64,000 bases of DNA from Phialocephala subalpina (GCA_900073065.1 FJOG01000006.1:1408881-1472880); one strand, 5' to 3'; numbered from the stretch's first letter, positions 49,196 to 60,856 are shown. Program-made: numbers and translations. The notes: a model not told the origin generated them from the sequence alone.

Positions 49196-50848
49196 TCATC
49201 TCGTCTTGGGACGGTAAGAGTCTTCCTTAGTAGCCAACTTGATATCAAAGTTTAGCGAATAAATCTCCTGCTCCGAGATAGACTTCACCATTCCCTGACT
49301 AAGCGACACCGATATCGTGAAATGCTCCCCCTCAGCAAAAACCTCAAGCTCACTCGTATGCTTAAGAATTCCAGGCAGATCAGCTTCAATATCATGCCAC
49401 GTCACATTATGGCCCAACCTCTTATGACGAAAAAGCCAAGCCGAGTGCTCCTTATGTTTCGAAGGATTGAAGATTCGACAATGTGAAGTCGGGATCGTTG
49501 GTCCGAACAGGATATAAACGATGACTTTGACTCTCGTTTTCAGTCCTGCTGTGCCGATCGTTACGTGACAGAACATGGCGAGAACAAGACTGTAGTGGTC
49601 TTCAGGTGGGGTAAAGAACATTCGATTTGTTTCGTCCCAGTGACTCTCCGGGATGACTTCTTTGATCTGGACCCGGTCATGCTTGGGTACATGAATTCCT
49701 TCGACGAACTTTAGAAGAGGTGATTGTTGAGTGTCGACGTGAATGTGGAAGTTGTTGATCATGGGTAATCGTGTTGCGCGACTTTGCAGACTGTAGCTGG
49801 TGTCTCGGTTCTCGACAAGTAACTTTCCATCGCGGAGGAAGACATTTGGCCCGCTCTTTCGAAGTTGTATCGAGTAGTCGATGGTTCCATCGCTGTCCTT
49901 TCGATAGCCTAGAGGAATAGCATATCTTGTGACTTCTGTGCCAGCCTTCTTGACGTTCATCTTGTAGAGATACCTGGAACGGTCGAATCGCAGCCCCTTA
50001 TTTGTTATAGAGAACTCGGGATCGACTGTCTGCCGATTGTACCGCTGAACAAACGCGCTTCCGGCAAAGCGAGATGGCGTTGGTGAAAACAGGCCCCACT
50101 GGGCATCTTGCTTTTGGTCGATCTCATGGTCCCAGGCAAAAATGGTCAAATCGTTACTATGTCGAACAATCTCTTCTTGCAATCGACGAAACGCCTTCCA
50201 TCCCTCGCCGTATATCAAAGGCATGTTGACATCGAAGATACCCAAGAGACAGTACGCGAGATCTTCGATGCGACTCGTCTGTCGATGAGCAGCCCAAGAC
50301 ATTCTCGTGGCTATCGAACGCTCATTTGGCTCACTTGTTCCTTGTAAGATGCTCATGTCGATTCCAGTTATCGACGAGATTTTGTCCGAGAAATCCATCT
50401 TAGTTCCAATAAAGTTCCATTCTTGATCATAAAAACGGACTTCTTTCGGAGCAATGAGTTCTTGAAGCGTCCAGCCTCGTGTGAACCAACGACACGCCGC
50501 CAATTTCTCTTCTGCAAGCGCCCCAGAACGCAGATCGGAGAGAAACACATAACACTTTTCAGCACGCTGGTACCACGGGAACATGGAGTTGATGCTCTCT
50601 GTCAGCTCCGCGCTACTAGTCTTGTCGATACAGCAGGTGTCGACCCAAGCATATTGGAGGCCATGCCGGAGGGCTACTCTGCAGCTCCGTTCAATTTTGA
50701 GATATCCTTTCTTGGCTTTTGCTGAAAGCTTGCTGAACTCCTGAAATGTGACTTCCTCGTCCTCCCATGTATGCGAGAGAATCGCGTACTTTGGAACATC
50801 CTCGAAGAAGTACTCAAGCTGGCCTGTGCTAGCATTGATGAGTCGCAT
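49196..50848 (-). CDS. HET-domain protein (HET-E/D-like core), intact
   Basis: Single-exon gene, 550 residues. The start MRLINASTGQLEYFFEDVPK is the classical beginning of this HET subfamily, so the ATG at 50848 is preferred to an upstream Met at 51097. Motifs: YAILSHTWEDEEVTFQEF, LQYAWVDTCCIDKTSSAELT, SINSMFPWYQRAEKCYVFLS, ACRWFTRGWTLQELIAPKEV, and ATRMSWAAHRQTSRIEDLAY followed by CLLGIFDVNMPLIYGEG. The C-terminal part (about residues 260-550) is a beta-rich extension without WD repeats or an NTPase domain. HET proteins trigger cell death on non-self recognition; the N-terminal domain is the effector part and resembles TIR domains in fold. Which partner controls it cannot be seen here. No stops or frame breaks, in contrast with the HET gene 5 kb away. 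Confidence 0.9.
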   Translation of the reverse strand: MRLINASTGQLEYFFEDVPKYAILSHTWEDEEVTFQEFSKLSAKAKKGYLKIERSCRVALRHGLQYAWVDTCCIDKTSSAELTESINSMFPWYQRAEKCYVFLSDLRSGALAEEKLAACRWFTRGWTLQELIAPKEVRFYDQEWNFIGTKMDFSDKISSITGIDMSILQGTSEPNERSIATRMSWAAHRQTSRIEDLAYCLLGIFDVNMPLIYGEGWKAFRRLQEEIVRHSNDLTIFAWDHEIDQKQDAQWGLFSPTPSRFAGSAFVQRYNRQTVDPEFSITNKGLRFDRSRYLYKMNVKKAGTEVTRYAIPLGYRKDSDGTIDYSIQLRKSGPNVFLRDGKLLVENRDTSYSLQSRATRLPMINNFHIHVDTQQSPLLKFVEGIHVPKHDRVQIKEVIPESHWDETNRMFFTPPEDHYSLVLAMFCHVTIGTAGLKTRVKVIVYILFGPTIPTSHCRIFNPSKHKEHSAWLFRHKRLGHNVTWHDIEADLPGILKHTSELEVFAEGEHFTISVSLSQGMVKSISEQEIYSLNFDIKLATKEDSYRPKTR

Positions 50849-52023
50849 GACTACTGCGCGATGCAGGTACCAAAGAATCTCGATCGGATAACAGGCTTTT
50901 AGTTCAAGGAATCTAAGTTCAATGGGCAAGGAGGTTGGGATAGCTGGCAAATGAAGTAGCTCAATGGACAGGATTCGAAGATCACAGGGAAGGATGAAGC
51001 CTGACAAGCTTGTCTTGAGGAATCTCGTGCTGCTGCTGAATAACTTCCCCGCTGTCCTGCATGCAGTGCCACGTCTTCTCGGAGCTTCGCGTGCCAATCA
51101 CGAGCCTCTATCCGTCCAAAAGGAGACTGCTGATTGGATCATCTGAGTACTGGCTGGTAGAACTATTGATCACTTGAATTATATCCTGCCTATGTCCTTG
51201 TCCGTTGAACGGATACGAAGGACTTCAGTCACTATAACTTCAGCGTCTCCGGGGTGCAAGTACCCCGCACTTCAGGGCCTCAATCGCTGAATTCCAGGGC
51301 ATCCGACAACCCATATAAAGTGCAATACGCGCAGAAGATATGGCATAATCGAGACATCGATGTGCATTCATGCGAGAGTAATGGTCGAGAAGATTCATTG
51401 TAGAGGACGTTGACTATAGAGGATGTTAGTAGCTGAGGAAAATAGTCCTTGAAGGCTTTGGTCTTTGAGGCAAATGGTGGCAGTGGACGCGTCGCTCATC
51501 GCACCAACGCTGAGGACACTGATTGTTGGGGATGTCGAAAGCAGAGAGCAAAGGCCTTTGGGGAATTTTGTCGTCGAGGAGATATATTGTAGATCGTGGT
51601 CGAAGGCTATGAAATGACAGGGGAAAGGAAGCAAAGAGATTTGCAGAAAGTTTGTCGGCGCTAGGTTAGCGAAGCTCCTGGTTTCACCTCTTGACTTCGG
51701 CAACAGCGTTCATTGAACAGAATGAGTTGAAGGAAGGAATGATCGTGACAGCTTGACTTAATTTCTAAGGTGATTAGGCGTCTATATCTCTTCTTTGAGA
51801 TGGAGTCAGTTTCTTGCCTTCAAATGCACGGTTTCGCATCCCGACTCTTCTGAGACGAGAAGTGTCTTTTTGTTCTACAACAGGACATTTAAGCTTCATG
51901 TCAACTCCTGAGAGATTTCGAAAGACTACAATTCACATTACTTTTCTGCCTGCTGGTCTATGCAACAGTCTCTAACGTATACCACAATCAAACTCTTTGC
52001 TTTAATTTCTTTCCACAGCGCAC
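50849..52023. other. intergenic
   Basis: Upstream of the HET gene and downstream of the siderophore transporter gene. A minus-strand frame at 51395-51703 has no family resemblance. Nothing else supported. Confidence 0.4.
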
Positions 52024-53967
52024 TTAAACAACCATGCCCTTCGTCTGTTTAAAGTCCTTAACCCTAATATCTCTCCACACCGCAACAGCAATAACAGCCA
52101 ACGCCAAAACCGCCGTGCTCGCAATCAACATAACCTTCTGACTCTCCCCATACGCCTTAATAATCCCATCCCTCTCACTACTCCCCCACTCATAACTCAA
52201 CTGCGTCGTCAAATCCCCATAAATCGCCGTAATATTTGCCTCCGGCATATCCGGCAAATACATCTCCAAATTTGGCTTAAAAGTAGCTGTCCAGATCGCA
52301 GCAGCGACAGTAGAACCGATCGCTCCTCCGATGTTTGAGAACATACCTTCGACGGCAAGCACGACGGCGACGTATTGGTGGGAGGCGGCGGCCATTGCGG
52401 CCATTTGTTCGCAGATTACGAGGGTTCCGCCAGAGAAGGCGATGAAGATTTGGCACATGACGATGAAGCCGACGTTTTCGTTGGGTTGTCTGAACTTAAT
52501 CATCAATCCAACACCAAGAATCGTCAAGGGAACGCCGAAGTAGAGGGCGAGCCATTTGAAGCGGCCGGTCCAGCGGATCAGGACACCGACGATGATGGCA
52601 AAGAAACATGAGCCGATGGAGTAGACGTTCGCAACGTATGAGGCCTCCGTGATAGTCAAGTTATCGACTACCTGGAGGAAGGAGCCGAAGTACGAATCCC
52701 AGATGTAGAACTCGACGAAGAGGACTGCAGCTAAGATATAGGCACCGAGGACAGTACGGTCGGTCAAGAGTTGGAACGGGATGAATGTCTTTGGGGCGAT
52801 GAATTTCTCGTAGAGTGGGAAGCAGATTAGAAGGACGAAGCCGACGACCAGCATGGCGATGATCATTGGAGATTTCCAACCATTTGATTGGTATGAATAC
52901 AGGGAGAAAGGCAGGAGGAAGAGTGCCAGTCCGCCAGCGAGGATAAGTATTCCCGCAATATCAAATTCGATGGCATAGTACTTGATGGATGCCCTTGTCG
53001 TTCGTCCACTCTCACGCTTTGGCATGAGGCCTATAGTTTTGAAGTCAGCATATCGCCTTAAGGTCTGGTCATGGGAGATTCTTACCCATCTTCTCAGCCT
53101 TGCGAACGTTATACATGAAGAGGAACCAGAGCGGCATGGTGATGAAAGGAGTAAGAATGGCCCACATGCCAAACGCCCAACGGAAGGTGCTGTGTGCGAG
53201 GAACCAGTTCGCGATTGGTCCACCAACCCAGACGGTGATGATATATGGCGACGAAGCATATGCGAACATGAGGGATCGGTTTTTGAGGGAAGAAGTATCG
53301 GCAACGAAGATAGTGATGCAGTAGTTGAGACCGTTATATCTGCGCGATTTCCTATTAGAACAAGCTTGTGAAAATATGAATGATAATAAGTCTTACCCAA
53401 CCCAGTAGAACACTTGAGCAGCAGCATACGTCTGTACATTGTTGCAAGCAGCCATCATAACAAGACCCATAGTCAACAAGAAGCTCATAAAGGCATATCC
53501 CTGTGGCCTTCCCCAGATATCAAGAACCTTGGAGAGGGGTAGTTGGACCAGTCCTCCAATAATGCTCGACATAATGGATGTTGTTGCAGTTAGGGAATGC
53601 TCCTCGAAGGAACTGGTGACATATGGAGTGAGGGCACCCGTAGAGGCCTGCTCGATCGTGTTGAGGAAGTAGATGCACCAAATCCTAAACTCTGATCAGT
53701 CCTGACTTTGATTTCTTGGAAAGGTAGCGGGAAAACATACATCACATATGCAGCGATCAAATGAGATCTCGACCAGACCGATGTCATAGCCTCGATGCCT
53801 TGTACACCAGCCTGGGCTTCTTGAGAAGTGCTCTCCTCGGAATCGGATTGCTCGCCCTCGCCTCGCACAGCGACACCAATCTCCTTGCCGGCATCATCTC
53901 GAGAATGCTGTTCGGAAACAGGAACAACATTGCCCGTGACAAACTTGACGACGTTGAACTTCGACAT
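52024..53967 (-). CDS. siderophore-iron MFS transporter (Sit1/MirB family)
   Basis: Proton-coupled importer of ferric siderophores (family with 14 membrane helices). Start at 53967 (MSKFNVVKFV). An acidic cytosolic stretch (GEGEQSDSEESTSQEAQAGV) precedes helix 1, whose junction gives AYVMIWCIYFLNTIEQASTG. Exon 2 gives ALTPYVTSSFEEHSLTATTS and LPLSKVLDIWGRPQGYAF; exon 3 gives NGLNYCITIFVADTSSLKNR; exon 4 starts near LMPKRESGR and carries the remaining helices (FVEFYIWDSYFGSFLQVV, VANVYSIGSCFFAIIVGVLI, GGTLVICEQMAAMAAASHQY). The end is VKDFKQTKGMVV with stop at 52024. These motifs are typical of SIT transporters. Three iron-GATA sites upstream suggest repression by an SreA-type factor when iron is plentiful. 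No siderophore synthetase gene is visible nearby. Intact; substrate not predictable. Confidence 0.9.
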
Positions 53968-55474
53968 GGCGAGAGTTGTCAATCAAGCCAAGGAAACAAT
54001 GGAATGTCACTTCTCAACCATGATTGATCTGCAGGAACAGACGCATATATACACGGAGTTCCTAGCAGCTGGATTGAACTGTGCCCCTCCATCTTCGGGA
54101 GCTCTCCGCTGTCGGATCTAGTTCTCGTAGATTAACAGCAGGGTAGCAAAGCTAACAAAACTCGAGTCCACTGTCCATCTACTAACCTCGACTCTCACTC
54201 CTCCCTCACACATCTCACCAATGAACACACAAACCATTGCCAGGCCTGGGCTCGAACCATGTGGCTAGAGAATTCTCCCACCTTGGCGCGCCACGATGAA
54301 AACGCGCCATCTCATCTAGTACAAGGATTTATATCAGATGTGGAGTAGTCGAGGCGTTATCAGATGATCAATTCGGATCAGATAAGATTGAATATGTGAA
54401 ATGGATTTTCGCGCTTGAGCGCTCCACACAACCAGCAACTGGAGCGAGCGGATTTTCTTCTTTTCAAGCCTCGTCCGGCTTGGCATTACTTAAGGTGGCA
54501 TGAATTCGAGGTCTCGTTGGTGAGCTCGGGAGTGCTAACACCTTTTAATGATTTGATCTAGTTGGGCCTTGTCTTATCAGATCCTTTCGCGGCTCAGGGA
54601 AGAAACTTCGGCCATAGGGTTATCCCACTTTTAGGTTGAGAAGTCCGTTGGTACTCATGCTATCGCGCTTCGCGATAGCATAAGTTTGCACCTCGGGGTC
54701 TAATTCGACGTCTTTCTCGCACCATAAATGTAACCAACATGCTTTGGACATTCTAGAAAGCAACTTGACATACAAATGAAAAACACCAGAACCCCACAGG
54801 ATGTATAGTTCGGTGATAGCCGCCCTATTGAATCCCAGGTAGACGGAACGGGCCCGTGGCTGCAGCAAACTCTGCTACTCTTGATCCACTATCCCGGTTC
54901 CTAACTCTTGCTGAAATAATGTGGATGTAGTTTCTAGGCCAAGCATGGAAACTTCCTTCGTAGGTTGGTGATGTGAGTCTGGAGTCTAGACGAGTCCAGC
55001 GATTCAAGGAAACAGCTCGGTGCCGAGATTGTAGCAAGAGCAATGAATACTTCTGAGGGTTGAGACTACCGATAAAACTTGATAGGCTGCTGAACTTTAG
55101 CTATATAGAAGGAACTGGGTAGAATTCAAATCATGTGCGACAAGACTTGGGAAGAAAACAAACAGCCACCCCAAAGAAAGAGACCACTGGGGCAGGTTCA
55201 TGAGCAGATTTGGTTGATCACAAAGCCTCTTTCGCAGAAACCCACCTCGAATAAGACTTACCATGTACCCGATTCTCCTCGTCAATCCGCTCATGAGAAG
55301 ATAACTGCCCCAATTAACCGAAGTCCATTGATCAATTCAATCAAGAATATCTTCGTCAACACAAGCATCTACCCTATCAGCCTTCTGAACGCCATCATCC
55401 ATGGATCCCAGCACAAAGGACGCATTGCCTCCCGATTAATTCTTCTTCATTACTGCCATCAACCATACTGCCGT
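53968..55474. other. intergenic, promoter of the siderophore transporter
   Basis: Besides the GATA sites, a hairpin-prone segment lies at about 54244-54296. Its minus strand contains GGTTCGAGCC, like a tRNA T-loop, but no whole cloverleaf forms. A minus-strand frame at 54620-54868 is unsupported. Confidence 0.4.
54357..54582. promoter_or_regulatory. three ATCWGATAA iron-GATA sites upstream of the siderophore transporter
   Basis: Exact matches to ATCWGATAA, the site of SreA/SRE/Fep1-type GATA repressors, occur at 54357-54365 (TTATCAGAT, reverse), 54377-54385 (ATCAGATAA, forward) and 54574-54582 (TTATCAGAT, reverse), about 390-615 bp before the transporter start. A partial ATATCAGAT lies at 54331-54339. 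This is the expected control of a siderophore importer; binding itself is inferred. Confidence 0.7.
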
Positions 55475-56937
55475 CTATGCAAGCGGCGCTCCCAGGTTCT
55501 CCATTTCCTTCACATACCGTTCCCAGTTTTCAATGGTATTTGCATAGAAATCGACATGCGCATCTGCCAGAGCACCGAATTGAGTCTTGAACTCGATCCT
55601 CTTGATCCGTTCAAAGTCCTCTACCTCCCTCACGACTTCCTCATCAAAGGCCTCCGTTGTCTTCTTCGCTTCTTCAACTCCATTCGTTAATTCATCAATT
55701 CTTATTTCCAGCTTCCGTAGACGCTCTCTCCTTGATTGCTCGTGGTCTACTCCACGCAGGTCCTCCACTTTTCGAGCCAGGAAGCCGCTGGCACCTACGT
55801 GTGCACCAGCGCCATGCGTTGCTGCTAGTACATCTCGATCGGATGTTGACTTGGTGAGATATTCAGTTAACTGCTCGAAGTCGAGCTGCTTCTGTTCTCG
55901 AGCTTTCAGCAGGTTCTTGACATTTGCACTGTATGCCTGCATATCCCGCAGACTGCCAAGGTAATCTTGATCGGTATGCTCCTTCAGCGTCCTCATCGCT
56001 GACGATGTATCCTCCACGCTGGCGGCAAAAGCGTGGACTGATTGCTCAACTCCAGGTTCCAGGTTTATGAGCTTTTGGAATTGCTCAGCCAGATCTTTGT
56101 AATCTGTTTCCAGATCACCTTCTCTGCGAGCCACTCGTGCCACAATTTTCTCGACATGTCCCAAGTCCTCATCCAGCTTGTCTGACTTCTCTCTAACCTC
56201 GATGAAACGCTTGTCTGGCTTGTGGACCTTGGTGAAAGCGTTGATAAACGTATCCGTGAAGTTGTCAAAGACCCCAGTAGCGCCTTGATCAACCCCAGAG
56301 TTGCCTCGTTGTGGCCGAGATCTCATAGTCGCATTCCAGTCCGAGCTTTCGAGGAATATTATGAGGAGAGCGCTCCTTCGAAGGACGGGGTGTAGTGCTA
56401 AGCGTGCTAGGAAGCGATGCAGGGAGTTGGCTCGACGTTGTGTGAAGTCAGGTCCAAATCGATCGCCTCGGACATATTCCATCTTGTGCTTGTCTGGTAA
56501 CGGGGGTACCGCACATGCTGGGTATTCTTTAGATAATGTTTTGTATAAGAATACAAAGTCTGTAAATCGTCTGCGCACTGATGTTGTTGGCTTCTGGAAG
56601 GAGGGGAAGGTGGTCTATTCTGGTCAGCAGTGTTTCCTGGAGCAAGCAAACAACGAACATTTGTAGTGACTAGATAGGATACGTATGCGTCCTTCGTTCC
56701 ATCGTTCTCCTTGATTGGATTTGTGACTGTGCATTCGAGTACTCCTTCCCCAACACCAGCTAGGTCCATAGGATTTGCATTAGGCCCAAGTTGACCACCG
56801 CCAGAAGCTCGTCGCTTGCCATTCGTATCTCCTGAGCCCTCATCTTCAGATGCCCCTCGTGGACTAGCGATTGAAGATGCTGCGCCTTGCGCTTCTGGGT
56901 TCTGCCATGAGACGTTGTCAAAGTCGTCGTGGTCCAT
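55475..56937 (-). CDS. SNX4: sorting nexin 4 (Snx4/Atg24)
   Basis: PX-BAR protein for endosome-to-Golgi recycling and for selective autophagy, acting with Atg20-type partners. Two exons (56937-56659, 56614-55475) give 472 residues. N-terminus acidic and Gly/Ser-rich (MDHDDFDNVSWQNPEAQG). The junction rebuilds SYLVTTNTTFPSFQKPTTSV and the PX domain with the phosphoinositide-binding patch RRRFTDFVFLYKTL, then PPLPDKHKMEYV and FTQRRANSLHRFLARLALHP. The BAR-type helical region starts near NFTDTFINAFTKVHKPDKRF and runs to the end (ANTIENWERYVKEMENLGAP). Intron 45 nt, GT...TAG. Length and order match fungal Snx4 orthologues. No lesion. Confidence 0.93.
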
Positions 56938-57454
56938 CTTGGAAGCTCTCTGCGCGGGGCAATCGGGACGTTGGGTAGCAGCGGAATTTGGAGGTTGTAG
57001 GGAGTGTGAGTCGTTATAGAGGTAGTGAATCTTAAATGTAAGTCATCAAAAGGTACAGACTAGGTCTATTGAACAAACAACGAACAGTGAGGCAGATGTG
57101 GTGAGAAGCTTAAGTTGCGCCGGGTTCGTCATTGAGGCAATCCAAGGCGCTAGCGACGAGGCAGGTGCACATCGGCGAATTGTTTGACCAAACGCCGACA
57201 TGTGTTTGAACTTTGAAGGTATCACATGGCTCAGGGTTATTCACAGAAGTTCATCTCAAGTTGATTCAAAAGGGTTCTGTGAATTTCATCAATGAGGTGA
57301 CTCTTTTACACGGCTGGCATCCTAATGGCTCAGCAATTCTAGTGGGGGTTTCTATAGGTTATTCCCGTCCTGCCATTTATCCACATGCAAGACCGTTTCT
57401 CAAATGCTATACAAAGATGCAACAAAAGAAACTTGTGAATAGGCATGCTTGAGA
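56938..57454. other. intergenic
   Basis: Promoter of SNX4 and 3' flank of MDM38. Nothing further seen. Confidence 0.4.
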
Positions 57455-59167
57455 CTAAGATGCTTTCTCCTTTGCAGCGGCCTCCTGCTTTTCAATCTCG
57501 GCCGACTCCTTCTCTGCCTCAACAGCCTCGCTGACCTGGCCCTTCTCGGCCTCACTCGATGCTGCTTGGAGTCTTCGCTCCTCTTTCTCATCAATATCTT
57601 CATCATCACGAGGGGTGGCTCTTCCAGAAGCCTTGTTTTCCTCATCTTGCTCATTCTCTTCCTCAATGAGCTCTTGTTGCTCCTTAAGCACCTCAAGACG
57701 TTGCTTGTTGGTAGCTGCGCCCTCGGCGTTGTGAACCTCGAGCTCAATCTCGTGGAACAATTCCTCAGGAATAGATGACAGGACACCGGTCAAGGCATCA
57801 ATCTGGGTGTTGAATTCGGAATCCCCCTTGCCTTGAGCATACATGAATGCGTTGCTCAACACAAGAAGAGTGGAAGGCACACCATGCTTGAGTCGGAGAT
57901 CCAACCAAGCTTGTAAGTCATCACGTAGACGACCAGGAGAGACGCCATGAGTTCGGAGGCCACGGCTGAGACAGGCAACTTGGAGTTCTGGAACTGACAA
58001 GCTGTCGACACCTTCGAAGCTGATGGCTCGGTCATCTCTCTTGATTTGTCTCATACGGTGACGAATCTGGTATCGGAGCATCATATCGGTTCCGAAAGTG
58101 TTGAGGTTCATGTATCTGCACATTCCAACAAGTTGAGGTCTGGACAGATTGTCCAAAGTCAAATCATCCTTGAAAATTTTGCAGACAGTGATGACTTCCT
58201 CGGCGGTAGGAGCCTCTCCAGAAGCTCGAACTTTACGGAAGAATTTGCCGAATTCCTCCTTTTGAGCATTTGCTGGGCTCAATGGCAAGCCGGTCTCCTT
58301 CAGTGTGTTGCGGAGGAAGTTGCTGACATCCTTTCGGGTCGCCCTTAGGCTGCTGGCTTTCTTGTCCTTGGAAGTTTGGCCTTCGTATGTGCTAGGAAGC
58401 ATGTTTGGGAACAGTTTCAAAGCAACTGGGAGAAGCAGCTCGGCAAACGGAACCAGGACGAAAACAGAGAAGGGCACAAGTCGTGCAATATCCTGGACTG
58501 TTCTCTGTAGTTGCCTGTGTTCTCTCCGGCTGAGTTCGTAGCCGGCAGCCATCTTTACCGCGAGACGTGTACTGATCCTCACTTCCGTAGCAAGCAGCTT
58601 TGTTCCATCCCGGTAATGTGCGGCCTCTTTCTTGACCTTCTGCCAAAGTGTCAACTTCTTCTCCTCCTTCTTTGCGTCCTTCTTGTCAGCCTTGGATTTC
58701 GCTCCAGCCAACTCTGATAGGGTAACGGCTTCCGTGGCATCGGTTTTAGGTACAGCGGTGGCAATATTTGATGGCACAGGCTCAACTTCATGCTTCTCTG
58801 CTTGTGCGGCGGCTGCCTTCGTTGTCGCATTGCTGGAGATCTTGACATCCTTCAGTGGCTTCTTGGCCTCCTCTGCATTAAATCCAGGCGGCGGGCCCGA
58901 TGGTGGCCCTCCTGAAGTATGTGTATCTGTCGAAACACCTCGTCGGGGAATTAATATGGCCAATGCTGGCATGTGAGAAGGGAGTGTTCGAGCATTGCGA
59001 CGGAGGTATGCTGTGTATGCTGAGGAAGGACCGGCTCTGGGATATGCGCGAGCTACAGTACAATCATATTAGACATATCTCTTGATGGAATTCAACAGTG
59101 ATGGCTTACCTCCGCTCAAGAAAGATGTTTGCGATGCATGTCGGATAATTCTCGAAGAGGCGCTCAT
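57455..59167 (-). CDS. MDM38: mitochondrial LETM1-family protein Mdm38
   Basis: Inner-membrane protein for mitochondrial K+/H+ balance and ribosome-membrane contact. Exon 1 (59167-59110) encodes a mitochondrial presequence (MSASSRIIRHASQTSFLSG). It joins in frame to exon 2 (59052-57455) beginning ARAYPRAGPSSAYTAYLRRN, giving 551 residues. An Ala/Lys linker leads to LTLWQKVKKEAAHYRDGTKL, a typical LETM1 start. The single membrane helix is LVPFSVFVLVPFAELLLPVA, followed by KLFPNMLPSTY. The ribosome-binding-like domain follows, with LSRPQLVGMCRYMNLNTFGT and LRYQIRHRMRQIKRDDRAI, then GVSPGRLRDDLQAWLDLRL. The C-terminus is a Glu/Lys-rich coiled coil. Starting at the internal Met at 58972 would lose the targeting signal, so the spliced start is preferred. 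Confidence 0.94.
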
Positions 59168-59996
59168 CGTTGAAAGCGACGTCTCGTCAACAAGACGGTC
59201 GGGTAGTCAGGGTCAGAGTCGCAACAAAGTTCGTAGTATCGCCCGGGTCGTTTGATGGTGAAGATACTTAAGTGAAGAGCATCATTGAGATGGGTTTTCA
59301 GAGGGGTGGCTTACACAGCCAAATATGGATCACCGAGCATTTCTTTGCCAATGAACTGGAAACGGAGTCTGCGAAAAAGATGCCGATTCACGTGACGTTA
59401 AGTCCGGACCAGAGGACGTCATGCTCTGAGGCGGGCAGGAGCTCTCTGTGAGTGATATGTTCCAAGAAAGTCCCAAATTATTTGGGACAATATGGATGGA
59501 TTATGTTTATGTTCTGTCCCTACTTCTTCGCTCATTCCCTCTCATCCGAAAATGTCAAGTCCTCAAAACCCTCGTTCAGGTTCAGGAACTTCAGGAACGT
59601 GCTGACAAGGGTCCTCGGCGATCCTCAACACCTGGAAATTCGCGTCTGGGGAAGGCGAAAGCAGCCAAGCGCCTCTCAACCAGTTTAAGCTCGGCGCGGC
59701 GTTATCATTAACTGCTTCCCCGCTTACGAAGGTCCTCAAATCGCACCACAATCCATATTTCTTTTCGACTCCCCAATTAACTCGAGCTATATTCACCTCA
59801 TCTTTCTCACAGTCACTCATTATGGACATATCTTAGGCATCACGTCGATAGCTTTGCTGTACTGTACAAAAAGCCTGCCTGCCAGGCGCAGGCGCATCCA
59901 TCGCACGAGAGCTCCGGACATAGGGATTAGACATAGACTGGGCACGCCATCCTTCGGACTGTATCATTATCAGCTTTTTTGCATTCGACATTCAAA
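59168..59996. other. divergent promoter between MDM38 and ADK2
   Basis: Two mitochondrial genes diverge from this 0.83-kb stretch. It contains a perfect 19-base palindrome at 59470-59488 (GTCCCAAATTATTTGGGAC). No coding sequence is supported. Confidence 0.5.
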
Positions 59997-60856
59997 ATGA
60001 GACTCTCAAGAGCAGCGCGTATCATCTTGGTGGGCGCACCTGGAGTTGGGAAGGGCACACAGGCAGAACGTTTACTACAGAGATTCCCACAACTCAGCGC
60101 TATCAGTTCCGGAGATCTTCTTCGGGACAATGTCAAGAATCAAACACCTCTTGGTATGGGAGCCTATGCAGAACTCACCTTTCATGTGCTAACAACATCA
60201 TAGGTATCAAGGCCGAGAGTGCAATTAAGTCCGGCGCACTTGTTCCTGACGCTATGATCCTCCGACTTATTCTCCACGAACTCAAGACTCGTGGTTGGCT
60301 TGCCCCCCCCGGAGGCATCTCACCTCTGACTCTAGCCTCTACATCAGCAACTTCCTCCATGGCAGACTTTGATACCGATTCCTTCGTCGAGCAGCCGTCT
60401 CTGGCTTCCTACTCTACCCCTCCGCAAACCTCCGACGATCCTTCCGCGTCCTTCATTCTCGACGGCTTCCCGAGAACAGCCGGGCAAGCTTCACAACTTG
60501 ACAGCCTCATACCCATCAATCTTGTCGTGTCATTGAGGACGCCTTTTGAGGTTATCTTGGAGCGCATTGCTGGGAGATGGATACATGCACCTTCTGGTCG
60601 AGTCTATAACACTACATTCAATGCACCAAAGGTTGCCGGCAAGGACGATATCACAGGCGAGCCCCTGACGAAGCGAGCCGACGATGACGAGGAGACGTGG
60701 AAGAATAGGCTGAACAAGTTTGTGGAGACGAGCGAGCCTCTACTTGATCATTATGCCCAGAAAGGTGTGCTATGGGAAGTCTCTGGAAATAGCAGTGACG
60801 AGATCAGCCCTAAGTTGTATGCTGAATTTGAGCGAAGATTTGCGGCTGGCAATTAG
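59997..60856 (+). CDS. ADK2: mitochondrial adenylate kinase (GTP:AMP phosphotransferase type)
   Basis: Nucleoside-monophosphate kinase that phosphorylates AMP with GTP or ATP in the mitochondrial matrix. Exons 59997-60153 and 60204-60856 give 269 residues. The start [20 protein letters not shown] has a short basic N-terminus directly before the P-loop; an in-frame Met at 59979 would add six residues. AMP-binding features: [28 protein letters not shown] and [17 protein letters not shown]. The lid is long: [20 protein letters not shown] followed by [20 protein letters not shown], without zinc-binding Cys. A Ser/Thr/Pro-rich insertion of about 45 residues lies between the NMP-binding part and the DGFPRT motif. 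Intact. Confidence 0.93.

Noticed and set aside
54230..54310. Possible tRNA on the minus strand (GGTTCGAGCC T-loop-like, GAGAATTCTC)
   Set aside because: The T-stem is imperfect and no 5' sequence pairs with the would-be acceptor strand; at most a tRNA-derived scrap.
55133..55690. 185-codon plus-strand frame overlapping SNX4
   Set aside because: It overlaps the conserved C-terminus of SNX4 and has no recognisable family.
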